A stretch of DNA of 64,000 nt from Fasciola hepatica. Its lineage: Eukaryota; Platyhelminthes; Trematoda; Plagiorchiida; Fasciolidae. The stretch lies in contig CANUEZ040000129.1 in the NCBI GenBank assembly GCA_948099385.1, positions 8,066,501 to 8,130,500 on the forward strand. The letters run 5' to 3'. Of the stretch, positions 11,827 through 21,686 are shown in pieces (the stretch's first letter is position 1; the number at the start of each line of letters is the position of its first letter). The notes under the pieces were generated by a model, which was not told the origin of the DNA, made no database searches, and saw nothing but the letters and a program-made list of their open reading frames with translations. Position numbers and translations under genes: made by a program.

Positions 11827-14636
11827 GACATCAGTACTAAAATATGGTGTTCTTTTCTATTACTGTTTCGAATATAAAATGAAATGGACTAAGAATATTA
11901 CTTTAAAATCTTGCTCAGACACGTGAAAAGTCTTGAGAAAATGTAGCGCAAAAGTACGACATTTGATGCAGCAGAACACCTCTACATTGGGAACAAATAA
12001 CATGCGTTCCCTTTTGTAGACTTTTGTTCGTGATTGTTCACATCTTTCATGTGGAAGCTGTACTTGGAAGAAAACATACCTGTTTTAGTCAAAAGTTGTA
12101 TAAAAACAGACATATTTTTTTAACCGTTTGCATAAGTAATGTATTTCAGTCAATGGACTACTTCATCAAGGGAAATGTTTATTCTCCACTGATAAATTCT
12201 GTTTGAGAATGTGAGTTCCACTGCTTTTACTAGTCGAATAAGTGAATAAATCTACGACATTGTTTTCGCAGATATGGTCATTCACGTGTAGTCTCCGTTG
12301 AATCCCCGAGTAAAACCTTACCTGGCGTTCTTTACCACACCTGAAATAGGACGATCTTGAAATAATATGCTATTTTTGGGTAAAACTGAGACAATTTTCC
12401 AAGTAGTTCATTTAGTTTTCGTGGTGACCTGTTTATTATGAATCTTTGAAACGGTGTTTCCCAAATCTACTCCCACTTCCTACAGGCAACGTTTCTTCAT
12501 AAGGCTCTGAACAGTTGATATCGTGATCACCTTTCATTTGCCTCCTTATCATTTGAAGAATCACAAGACTATTTACAATGACCCATTTGGGGCCGAACCA
12601 GCGCATGGAAGTCACCCACGCTTGGGTACCAAATGCACTTGAGGAGTTCAGCTACGAGGTCACTCTCAAAGGATTCGAATTTTTGCACATGGCGCTTACC
12701 TGTAACTCGCCAGATTTCACTTCGGCCCTTGTCATCTGCCGAAGAGAAGCGACTTGTTCTTTGGTTTCCTAAAACTATTTGATTATGGCGCACGTTTTTA
12801 CAGATTCGACCGGTCTGAAACCGTAACAAGATTGTTTTAAATTCACCAATCTGTGCTTCAAAACGATGCCATACAGCTCACTGATGTAAAAGCAAATATA
12901 TGGAAAACTAAGGACTTTAACTGGGTTATAACTATTGGAATTGTAGATACTTGATATCCATCAGCATCATGGAAAAATCACTTTCGCACTGCTGTCGACG
13001 GTTATTAAAAATGGCATGTTGAATAAACCCCTTGGAATAAAACAGTTTCCGCTTTGTCAGAATGAGTCTGATCTCACGTTGCATTTAGTTTTCGCCGGCT
13101 CGAATCACCTTCATAGACAACACACGATTCGACCGAGGAATCTGTAATTACGATGAACGTAAAATGTGTTATGGACAGCACAAGTATGATGGAGTTCAGC
13201 TGATGTATTACTATATTTTGCACTCTCAGTCAGAATAACCGCGGTGTTTCTCCTGTGCTTTTTCCCCTGTAAAAATATGCTGTTGGTCTGGCTGTTGCTA
13301 TTCGCTGTTCGGGTTCTACTTTTAAACCAACCCTAGAATTCATATCGCCGGTACCTACCGAAATTTTCGCTCTTGGGAAAGGCTTTCGGGGAATAACACA
13401 GAACATGGTTGAAGTACGAAGATAACTTTTAAGCACCCACAAACGTTTTGGAGGGTTTGAATGTTATTATTATTGTGCCCATCGAATTTGAAATAAGACA
13501 GAGTCCATGCTTCTAGTTGCAGTTTGTTTCATGTGAAGGAGAAATATTGGTAAATATTTCTCGCTTCATTGTCTTTGGTGTACAGGTAGCATCATTCCCC
13601 TCGTTTCTGATTCATGTGTGACGTCCACGTACTATTCGGATGCAAATTATGACGGTATTTGTATAGCTTTAATTCCGCTCTTCACCGAAACCATTTTCGC
13701 ACTTAGTCGTCTCGTCTTCGTCATTGTCACTCCCTGAGATCAACATTTCCGCGTCTCCATATATGTGGCATTTTCGTCTGACAAAGAAATCATATTGGAG
13801 GACTGAGGATGAAACTGCTTTCAACTGCGTCAGATTTTAATGTCAGTCTGACCGAAACCAAGGTCGCCAGTGCACTACACGATTTAATTATAAAGGGTTA
13901 AAACTCACTTTCTGTAGTTGATCATTCCATCAGGATTCATGACTGCTTTTAGGTTCTACGATCATGGTGTAAAAGTTGCAATGATTACATTAAGTGAACT
14001 CAGCAGGCTCGCCAGCAATGTACATTTTAAATTTCCATCAGCGCAGTTGTCGATATCTCTTGAAAACAACTGTTCGCACAAATAGCTCACAGTATACGCG
14101 TCGTTCGTGAATATCCACGGGCTGTCTACTGTTTGTCATATGATTCTAATGACCTCATGAGCATTATCTGAGGGGTCTACAAGGCCTGTAAGTATATACC
14201 CGAGAGCAACACTGACAACTGGAACCGGACTTTGTGTTCGCACGATGGATGTGATCGCTTTTAGCGAGTACTCAACAGTAGGCAGCACGGTAGAACGGTG
14301 GTTTAGTAAAAGCCTCAAAGTACTCCGTGGTTAAGAGCTGTTTAATATCTCCACGGTTTATGGGAACAGCAAGCATCAGCAAACCCGCGCATATGATGTT
14401 CCACCTAAGGCATTAGCAATGGAAGTTTGTCAAGCATTCGACTCAAAGATGTTTGTTCCACTCTGCCCTTCAATAGCAGTCACATCTGTCGTAAGAGAAG
14501 AGACAGTTCACTGTATCAACTATTTGAGGCTGACATTCTAAATGTTCATCAAAACTGAATTTAGAAACTTCAAAATAAAATTAACTGGACGGTTGTTGAA
14601 AAATAATTCCCCGTTGTTCTCGGCACTCATGGAATG
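11827..14636. other. anonymous DNA, no supported gene
   Basis: Only short frames without motifs occur, such as 12578-12772 (+) and 12829-12569 (-). No RNA gene or repeat was recognised up to the target site of the BEL element. Confidence 0.45.
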
Positions 14637-14641
14637 CCTAT
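14637..14641. repeat. target-site duplication, left copy (CCTAT)
   Basis: CCTAT directly precedes the TG start of the 5' LTR and is repeated at 21682-21686 directly after the CA end of the 3' LTR. Five base pairs is within the usual 4-6 bp for BEL/Pao insertions. It fixes both element ends to the base. Confidence 0.95.
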
Positions 14642-15467
14642 TGTTAATTACGAATCGTAATTAGAGTTCGTCCTTTTGTCTTCTGTTTAGTTACTTATTA
14701 GTAGTGAGTACATGCATCGTGAACCCCGGACATTCGTAATGTATTTTCCCTGTTTCTAAGGTATCACATCAGTTTATACTTGAGTTTCATGGTACTTATT
14801 ACATGAACAGTTCACGTATTTGTTCATAACCTTGTTTTCCCGAAGGTCTACACTTTTACTGTTATATAATCTTTCTGAGTGTTTCATTTGTACTGCCGAG
14901 CGGAGGCTCGAATTCCCAGCCTTATCGTTTCTGTCAGTGCACTCCACTATTGGCCGTCATACGTCAACGGCATTAACAGATCTAGTGCCGGATTCGCCTA
15001 TTCATGTTGGCACGTGCCTTTGTTTACTCCACAGACTTAGCTCATTTGTACTTATTTGTTAATGACACTTTTTACCATTGCAACCACAGCCCAATTCACG
15101 CGTTTGTAATCGATTTATTGATCTTTGACGATAAACGCTCTTGATTTATTGACTGTACCGCAACCGAACTGCGCTACAGTTTCGTTCAGCCGCCTGCTAA
15201 GTGGACCGTTTTTATTTTCTGCGCTGTCCCGATTTTCGGAAGCTTACTGCCCATTGTTCTTGGTTTCTCACCTGGCTGTAAGTCCTTTATTTGCTGTATA
15301 TTTATGTTTATTGTATTATTTAGAACCACGAATCATCGATAAACACGGTCATTCGATTGGAATTTGTTCTGCTGCCCGTAATCGTGTTCTGCCCATATCG
15401 TGCGTGTAGCTAGTGAAACTAAGTTACTGCTAGATTTACAGCCCTAGACATCGGGATAGTCGCAACA
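14642..15467 (+). repeat. 5' LTR of the BEL element (826 bp)
   Basis: Starts TGTTAATTACGAATCG and ends GGATAGTCGCAACA. It matches the 3' LTR along its full length, except for base changes in the first 12 bases, an extra ATTA near base 20, and an extra TA near base 805. A TATATAA sequence near 14866 could serve as the LTR promoter, but no transcription start can be placed. Open frames inside the LTR (80 and 94 codons) are identical in both copies because the LTRs are, and need not be coding. Confidence 0.97.
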
Positions 15468-15535
15468 GTTAGCCAGTTAACCAACTCACCTTTTTGATTT
15501 ACTGCCCGAATCGGAATTGAAGGAAATTCTGTCAA
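15468..15535 (+). other. BEL leader between LTR and gag start
   Basis: A 68-nt stretch lies between the LTR end and the first gag ATG. A tRNA primer-binding site would be expected here, usually starting TGG just after the LTR. None is evident: the sequence begins GTTAGCCAGTTAACC. Confidence 0.7.
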
Positions 15536-16102
15536 ATGCAGCCCCGCCACGATTCCGACAGTGAATTTCAGTTATCACAAGGCCCGTCCCCAGACTCAAA
15601 GCTGAATCAAGAACTTAAATTGGCAAAATTAAAGATAAAACGGTTGGAGCTTGAGCTGGAAACTGCAAGGCGTATCAGTGATGCCAAAATGAAGCTCGCG
15701 GAGAAGATTAGTGATCTACAAGCTGAAGAACGGTCATTATTGTCGGTCCAGACCTCTCGACCACCTACCCCACAGCCATTTGAGAAGCTCGAACGAGTGA
15801 AAAACTATGTACAGTCTCTCCCAACTTCAAATGCTCGACCTGTCGACCCGATATCCTTCAAGGAACCTGGAATTCATGTTTTGACTCGGGAACAACCAGC
15901 GGCAAGCAACGTCTTTGAAACCGCTCAGCTGCTTCAAGTTTGCATGAGCCTGCCAGTCCGAAAATTGGTCAAGTTCGATGGAAACCCAATGAATTACTTC
16001 AGGTTCATGCGGAGCTTTCAAACTACAGTGGCCAGATACACCTCCGACTCCGCTTGTCTATTGGATTACCTAATTTCGGCCTGTGAAGGCGAAGCTGCCT
16101 AG
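15536..16102 (+). pseudogene. gag: BEL gag, N-terminal part
   Basis: This 188-codon frame starts at the first ATG after the leader. Residues about 18-68 are rich in Lys, Glu and Leu with heptad spacing and predict a coiled coil (around KLKIKRLELELETARR), as in BEL gag proteins. From about residue 140 (VKFDGNPMNYFRFMRSF) it enters a DUF1759-like gag region. Gag packages element RNA into virus-like particles in the cytoplasm. The frame stops at a TAG (16100-16102), and the same frame continues open directly after it into the next block. The stop is therefore a point mutation inside gag, not its natural end. Confidence 0.9.
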
Positions 16103-17263
16103 TCAATCCGAAGATGCGCAATCCTTGAACCTAAGGAAGGCTACGAAGAAGCATTACGAATTCTCGAACGGCGTTTCGGTGAGCCACATGTAATCGTAAG
16201 ACAGCGCATAAGCGAACTGACAGACGGGCCAACCGTGAAGCCTTCAGACTCTAAAGCTCTAATCAAGTTAGCTGACGAAATGAAGTTGTGTTCTGCCACG
16301 TTGGAAAGGCTGAATTATCAGTCAGACTTAAATGCCTGTCACACTCTTACAGCAGTTGTGCAACGGCTTCCCCATCACATTCAATCCAAATGGTTCGAAA
16401 GGGCATCTCATATCTTAAGGACCAAACGTGAGCCCACATTCTGTGAGCTGATGGACTTTGTTTCGGACCAAGCTGATGCCGCCGTAACCGGCCTCGTTTA
16501 TGTCACACATCAAGATAATCGTGTCCACGCCCGGTCAGAATCCCAACGGCCTACGACTAGTCAAGGCTCACGAGATCGAGTGGCCACAGTAATGTCAACA
16601 GAGACTGATGTAGCTGCAGCAAGTCTGAAAGCTTCGCTAAATCCAATTTGTTCTATTTGTAAGGGACCACATTACGTGGACCAATGCAGTACCTCTCAGG
16701 GTTTGAGTGTTGCCGATAGAAACGAAGAAATAAAGAGATTGAAGTTATGTTTTCTGTGCTTGAAACCAAACCATGTCGTTAAGAATTGCCGATCACGCAG
16801 AACCTGTGGTCTGAGCGACTGCAAAGGTCAACATCATCCAATGTTACACAGACAAGGAACCCCAGAGGGTAACAGCCGGAGTATTCAAGTGACTGAACGT
16901 GCTGTATCGGTTGGTCATGTCTCAGCAAACGTCAGTAATGCCATTCAGGAAGTGTCTTTCGCCATATTACCAGTCCGGCTCCGAGGTCCATTAGGAGAAG
17001 TTACCGTCAATGGTTTCCTTGACAACGGTTCAGACTCGACGTTCATTGACGCCTCGCTCATGAAGAAACTGGGTTTAAAGGGAAAACGAGAGCGCCTTAC
17101 TGTTATGACTGTTACTGGGGGTTGTGTGACAGAAGGTGTCACAGTATCCCTAACGATAACCTCACTGGATGGACAAGAGGTTATCCAGGTCCACCGAGCC
17201 TGGGCAGTCGAAACCCTTCCGAAACTACAGCCGTTTATTCAACCGCAAGACTTGAGCAGGTGA
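16103..17263 (+). pseudogene. gag-pro: BEL gag C-terminal part and aspartic protease
   Basis: The frame is the same as the upstream gag block. The first Met after the stop is at 16235, but sequence from 16103 is already gag-like. Counting from that Met, two zinc knuckles follow: C139-x2-C-x3-H-x4-C151 and C172-x2-C-x4-H-x4-C185, then a Cys/His stretch (CGLSDCKGQHH). They are expected to bind element RNA. The protease motif LDNGSDSTF has its Asp at residue 263, with Asn where many copies have Ser or Thr. A TGA at 17261-17263 interrupts the frame, which continues in phase into the RT region. Confidence 0.92.
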
Positions 17264-18030
17264 AAGCATTTGAAAGAAATACCGTTGTCAGTTATAAAGG
17301 CCTCCGATATCTGTATACTAATTGGGGCCAATATTCCGAAGGCTCACTGGGTCTTGGAACAACGAACTGGTGGTCCCGACGACCCGTACGCCGTGAGAGG
17401 ACCGCTCGGATGGGTCATACTGGGGCCAACTTCACAACAACGACAGAACAAACCGGAAGCCCACGTGCACCACGTCACAACCACCGAATTGGGTAAAAGT
17501 CTGGAACGTATGTTCAATTTCGAATTCGTAGAAGCGGCCTGTGTCAAACGTAGCATGTCAGAGGATGACAAGTTGGCTCTACGTCACATGACAAATTCTT
17601 TGCGTAAGATAGATAGCCATTACGAGATTGCCCTGCCATGGAAACCCGGCAGTCCATGCCTACCGGATAATAAATGTCTGGCTCTCAAAAGACTGCTGTT
17701 CCTCAGGAAACGCTTTGAAAACGATCAGTTATTGAAGGAAAAGTACTGCGTAACGATTAACGAATATATATCAAAGGGTTACGCTGAGATGGTACCCGAG
17801 ACTGAGCAAAACTTAACTGGCCCCCACTTATGGTATCTTCCGCACCACGGTGTATATAAACACGGAGACCGAACCAAAATTAGGGTGGTATTCGACTGCG
17901 CTGCGGAGGTTACTCAAACATCACTGAACAAACAACTACTGACGGGACCAGACCTTGTCAATAGTTTGTGCGGGGTGCTTTTGAAGTTCCGTGAGTACAG
18001 GTACACTTTGGTAGCCGATATTGAAGCTGT
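17264..18030 (+). pseudogene. pol: BEL reverse transcriptase, N-terminal part
   Basis: In frame with gag-pro (first Met 17270). It shows the BEL pre-RT block (WVLEQRTGG, RGPLGWVILGP) and then RT finger and palm sequence, with LWYLPHHGV, RVVFDCAAE and the motif A Asp in TLVADIEA. RT copies element RNA into cDNA. Just past motif A the frame is lost: the following RT residues (FHQVKVP) lie in another frame, which implies a small indel near 18028-18032. The open frame runs on in the wrong phase to a TGA at 18091. Confidence 0.92.
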
Positions 18031-18960
18031 TTCACCAGGTGAAGGTCCCATCAAGCGACCGCGATTGTCTGAGGTTCCTCTGGTGGCCTGACGGTAACGT
18101 GACCAACAAACTAAAAGCATATCGTATGACGTCTCATCCATTTGTGGCCACCTCGTCGCCGTCATGCTGCAGCTTGGCCTTGCAGAACACTATCGACTGC
18201 AATATGGCAATTTACGGTGCTGCTTTGATCAATCAAGCCAAGAAAAGCTTCTACGTAGATGATTGTTTGATGAGTTTACCTAAAATGGAGGATGTTGGAA
18301 GAATGGGAAGAACGTTGCGGCACGCTCTACTGCAAGGCGGTTTCAACTTGTCTAAATTCTTCAGTAATGTGCCACATGCTTTGGGAGAACTGTCGAAAGC
18401 AGAAACCAAGCCCATTTTCCTTGATCGACAGCCAGCTGAAGTAAAGCGAACTCTGGGAGTGCAATGGGAGCCAAATCACGATAGCTTTTTTGTTGACGTT
18501 ACACCTTGGGAGGGAAAATACACCCGGAGAGGTTTACTTACCTATATCGCTTCAATTTACGACCCCATGGGGCTTGTATCTCCAAGTTTATTGCCTTCTA
18601 AATTGCTTTTCCAGGACCTATGTCGAAGACAAGCCAAATGGGACGAGGAAATGACCCAGGAAGAAATCGACCGATGGATTGTGTGTCTCAGTGAAATTCA
18701 AGCAGTATCTAATCTACGAATCGACCGTTGTATACGACCGATGAATGAAAAAACGGATCCAAGACTGGAACTACGTGCATTTAGTGACGCTTCAGAACTG
18801 GGTTATGGAGCAGCACTCTATTTACGATCTGTTACCGAAGATGGAATGATAAACTGTTCTCTAATATTGGCGAAGTCTCGTGTAGCCCCCTTAAAATCCG
18901 TGACCATCCCGCGCTTGGAGCTTGCGGCTGCTGTTGTCTCAGTAAGATTAGCCGCTTTGC
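18031..18960 (+). pseudogene. pol: BEL reverse transcriptase catalytic core and RNase H start
   Basis: Read in the shifted frame (open from 18021). It has FHQVKVP, DCLRFLWWPDG, the motif C catalytic box F-YVDD at about residues 77-81, and the thumb and connection sequence typical of BEL (ASIYDPMGLVSPSLLPSK). RNase H begins at LRAFSDASELGYGAALYL, and VAPLKSVTIPRLELAA follows; both are hallmark BEL RNase H blocks. RNase H removes the RNA strand during reverse transcription. Near 18955-18962 the frame shifts back, and the remaining open sequence to 19016 is read in the wrong phase. Confidence 0.93.
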
Positions 18961-19237
18961 CAAAGAAGAACTTTCCGTACCCATCTGCTCGACTACGTTC
19001 TGGACAGACTCGCTAATTGTTTTGCAGTCGATACGAAATACCAAGTCTCGTTTCGAAACCTTTGTGGCCAACCGTCTGGCGGTGATCCGTGAACTTTCGG
19101 AACCTGAACAGTGGGTCCACGTGAACAGCAAAGACAATCCAGCTGATTTAGCTTCGAGAGGTACCAGCCCGAGAAGGCCGCTAGAGGCACTTTGGTTTAA
19201 TGGCCCACGATTTCTCTTGCAGAATGTGTCTTCGTGA
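18961..19237 (+). pseudogene. pol: BEL RNase H, C-terminal part
   Basis: Back in the original gag-pol frame. It carries FWTDSLIVLQSI (an RNase H catalytic Asp), NTKSRFETFVANRLAVIRE and the HVNSKDNPADLASRG block, which is strongly conserved in BEL/Pao RNase H. It ends at a TGA (19235-19237), while the sequence beyond continues in the same frame. Confidence 0.92.
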
Positions 19238-19816
19238 TCTGCACAGCCTAGTCCCACCGCATGCACTCATATTGAATTAGTCAAAACGGTTCGCGTGAAC
19301 GCAGTGCAAACATCGGATGCAGTCGGCTGGATACAAAGATTCCGCAATGCCAAATCTTGGTTAGGCTTGCTGCGACAGATTGCTTGGTTGAAGCGGTTTT
19401 GTTTTTGGATTCGACAACGACATGAAACGGGTGTTAATCAGCTGAACATCGCCCAGCAGTTGAAACCATCAGAATTACAGTCATCAGAATTAGCCTTACT
19501 TCGTTTGGTGCAAAAAGATTGCTTTAGTAAGGAGCTAAGAACAATCTCCGAAGGATCAAAGGTCCCGAGCATGTCCCGGCCAGTCTCAGGACGATTGCAG
19601 AAACTCCATCCGTTTAAACACTGTGGTTTACTACTAGTGGGAGGTCGCCTACGATGGGCACCTCTACCTTTCGAGTCAAAACATCCTGTAATTCTACCGA
19701 AGGATCACTTCATCATCAAAATTTTAGTGCAACATTATCACGAAGTGAATGGCCACGCTGGTGCAGCACATGTGTTGTCAATATTAAGGGAACGTTATTG
19801 GATTACACACGGCTAA
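19238..19816 (+). pseudogene. pol: BEL integrase, N-terminal zinc-finger side
   Basis: In frame after the TGA (first Met 19295). It covers the RNase H-integrase connector (LVGGRLRWAPLPFESKHPVILP) and the first half of the H2C2 zinc finger (QHYHEVNGHAGAAHVLSILR). The two Cys of that finger (CFHCKRW) lie just past a TAA at 19814-19816, in the same frame. The integrase finger helps hold the cDNA ends. Confidence 0.9.
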
Positions 19817-20566
19817 TCTACAGTTAAAAATATACTACGGGAATGTTTTCATTGTAAACGTTGGCATTCCCAGGCACAGAGTCAAGTAATGGCACCACTT
19901 CCTGAGGACAGAATGTTATTCGGCGAGAATCCGTTTACTGCTGTCGGAGTAGACTACTTCGGTCCCTTCTTGGTGAAGCGCGGTAGAGCCACTGAGAAAC
20001 GTTACGGGTGTATATTTACTTGCCTGTCCATGAGAGCCGTACACCTAGAGGTCGCCTACACCCTAGACACCGATTCCTTCCTTTCTGCGTTTTCTCGGTT
20101 TGTGGCAAGACGAGGATGTCCCAGTGTTGTCTACAGTGACAATGGAACGAATTTCCGAGGCGCTGAAGCAGACTTGAGGCGATGCCTGAAGGCTTGGAAC
20201 CAAGACAAGATTCTAAAGACACTTGGGAATAGAGACTGTGAATGGCGCTTCTCTCCACCGAAGGCAAGTCATCGCGGAGGTGTATGGGAACGTATCATAC
20301 GATCTGTCTGCCGAATTCTGCTTTCACTTCTAGCTGATCAGTTGGTCGTAGATGAGGCGTTAGTAACGATGTTATTCGAGGTAGAAAGAATACTTAATGA
20401 TCGCCCTCTAACCAGAATATCGAATGATCCCGATGATTTCAACGCGATAACACCCAATCACCTTCTTCTCCTACGAGGTATACCAGCGACATTTCCTTCC
20501 GAGCTACCAAACAACCGGTTGAACCGAAGATGGCGACAGGCGCAAAAGCTGGCAGATGCCTTCTAG
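19817..20566 (+). pseudogene. pol: BEL integrase catalytic core
   Basis: In the gag-pol frame. It opens with the zinc-finger Cys pair, then the rve core. Counting from the Met at 19889, the DDE residues appear intact: D22 (VDYFGPF), D84 (YSDNGTNF) and E134 (GGVWERII). Integrase inserts the cDNA into the chromosome. A TAG at 20564-20566 cuts the frame where the DUF5641-like tail begins. The catalytic triad survives, but it could be translated only past several stops. Confidence 0.93.
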
Positions 20567-20827
20567 GCTCGCTGGTTGAAGGAATACTTGCCAACACTAC
20601 AGACAAGATCAAAGTGGAATAAGCCTAGCCGAAAGCTGAACGTAGGCGACTTGGTTCTCCTAGCTGACACGCACGCACGGAGAAGGGCGTGGCCCAAAGG
20701 GATAATTGAGGAAACGGTTATGGGAAGCGATGGACGAATCAGAGAAGTTGCAGTACGCACAGCCAACGGTGTTCACCGGAGAGACATACGACAGCTGTGT
20801 CTTCTAGAGTCGGACTTATGCTCATGA
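20567..20827 (+). pseudogene. pol: BEL pol C-terminal tail (DUF5641-like)
   Basis: In frame after the TAG. It contains ARWLKEYLPTLQTRSKW, KLNVGDLVLLAD and RRAWPKGIIEETVMG, the pattern of the DUF5641 domain that follows integrase in BEL/Pao proteins. The natural stop is TGA at 20825-20827, 34 bp before the 3' LTR. Confidence 0.9.
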
Positions 20828-20861
20828 GTGTGGTTCGTGACATTCCCCCACCCCGGAGCAG

Positions 20862-21681
20862 TGGTAATTACAAATCGTAGAGTTCGTCCTTTTGTCTTCT
20901 GTTTAGTTACTTATTAGTAGTGAGTACATGCATCGTGAACCCCGGACATTCGTAATGTATTTTCCCTGTTTCTAAGGTATCACATCAGTTTATACTTGAG
21001 TTTCATGGTACTTATTACATGAACAGTTCACGTATTTGTTCATAACCTTGTTTTCCCGAAGGTCTACACTTTTACTGTTATATAATCTTTCTGAGTGTTT
21101 CATTTGTACTGCCGAGCGGAGGCTCGAATTCCCAGCCTTATCGTTTCTGTCAGTGCACTCCACTATTGGCCGTCATACGTCAACGGCATTAACAGATCTA
21201 GTGCCGGATTCGCCTATTCATGTTGGCACGTGCCTTTGTTTACTCCACAGACTTAGCTCATTTGTACTTATTTGTTAATGACACTTTTTACCATTGCAAC
21301 CACAGCCCAATTCACGCGTTTGTAATCGATTTATTGATCTTTGACGATAAACGCTCTTGATTTATTGACTGTACCGCAACCGAACTGCGCTACAGTTTCG
21401 TTCAGCCGCCTGCTAAGTGGACCGTTTTTATTTTCTGCGCTGTCCCGATTTTCGGAAGCTTACTGCCCATTGTTCTTGGTTTCTCACCTGGCTGTAAGTC
21501 CTTTATTTGCTGTATATTTATGTTTATTGTATTATTTAGAACCACGAATCATCGATAAACACGGTCATTCGATTGGAATTTGTTCTGCTGCCCGTAATCG
21601 TGTTCTGCCCATATCGTGCGTGTAGCTAGTGAAACTAAGTTACTGCTAGATTTACAGCCCGACATCGGGATAGTCGCAACA
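20862..21681 (+). repeat. 3' LTR of the BEL element (820 bp)
   Basis: Starts TGGTAATTACAAATCG and ends GGATAGTCGCAACA. It is identical to the 5' LTR apart from the differences noted there. The bases just before it (CCCCACCCCGGAGCAG) are not a clean polypurine tract on the plus strand. Confidence 0.97.
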
Positions 21682-21686
21682 CCTAT
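21682..21686. repeat. target-site duplication, right copy (CCTAT)
   Basis: Directly follows the 3' LTR and equals 14637-14641. Confidence 0.95.

Larger units (their letters stand above)
14642..21681 (+). mobile_element. Pao/BEL LTR retrotransposon, structurally complete
   Basis: The element has matched TG...CA LTRs (826 and 820 bp), a CCTAT target duplication, and internal gag-pol sequence in the BEL/Pao order: gag with coiled coil and DUF1759-like part, two CCHC knuckles, aspartic protease, RT with YVDD, RNase H, integrase zinc finger and DDE core, then a DUF5641-like tail. No env gene is seen. The LTRs differ by only two substitutions and two small indels, which normally means a young insertion. 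The coding frame nevertheless has stops ending at 16102, 17263, 19237, 19816 and 20566, and frameshifts near 18030 and 18960, so it cannot make its own proteins. Mobilisation by proteins from another copy is the simplest reading. Sinbad-type BEL elements of flukes are plausible relatives, but the clade was not tested. Confidence 0.97.

Noticed and set aside
14820..15409. 80- and 94-codon frames in the BEL LTR, repeated at 21036-21625
   Set aside because: They are identical in both LTRs simply because the LTRs are; LTRs are normally non-coding and no domain is visible.
18832..19266. 144-codon minus-strand frame opposite BEL RNase H
   Set aside because: Shadow of the sense-strand pol coding sequence.
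14642..21681. BEL element as an endogenous retrovirus with env
   Set aside because: No frame after integrase other than the short DUF5641-like tail; only 34 bp separate it from the 3' LTR.
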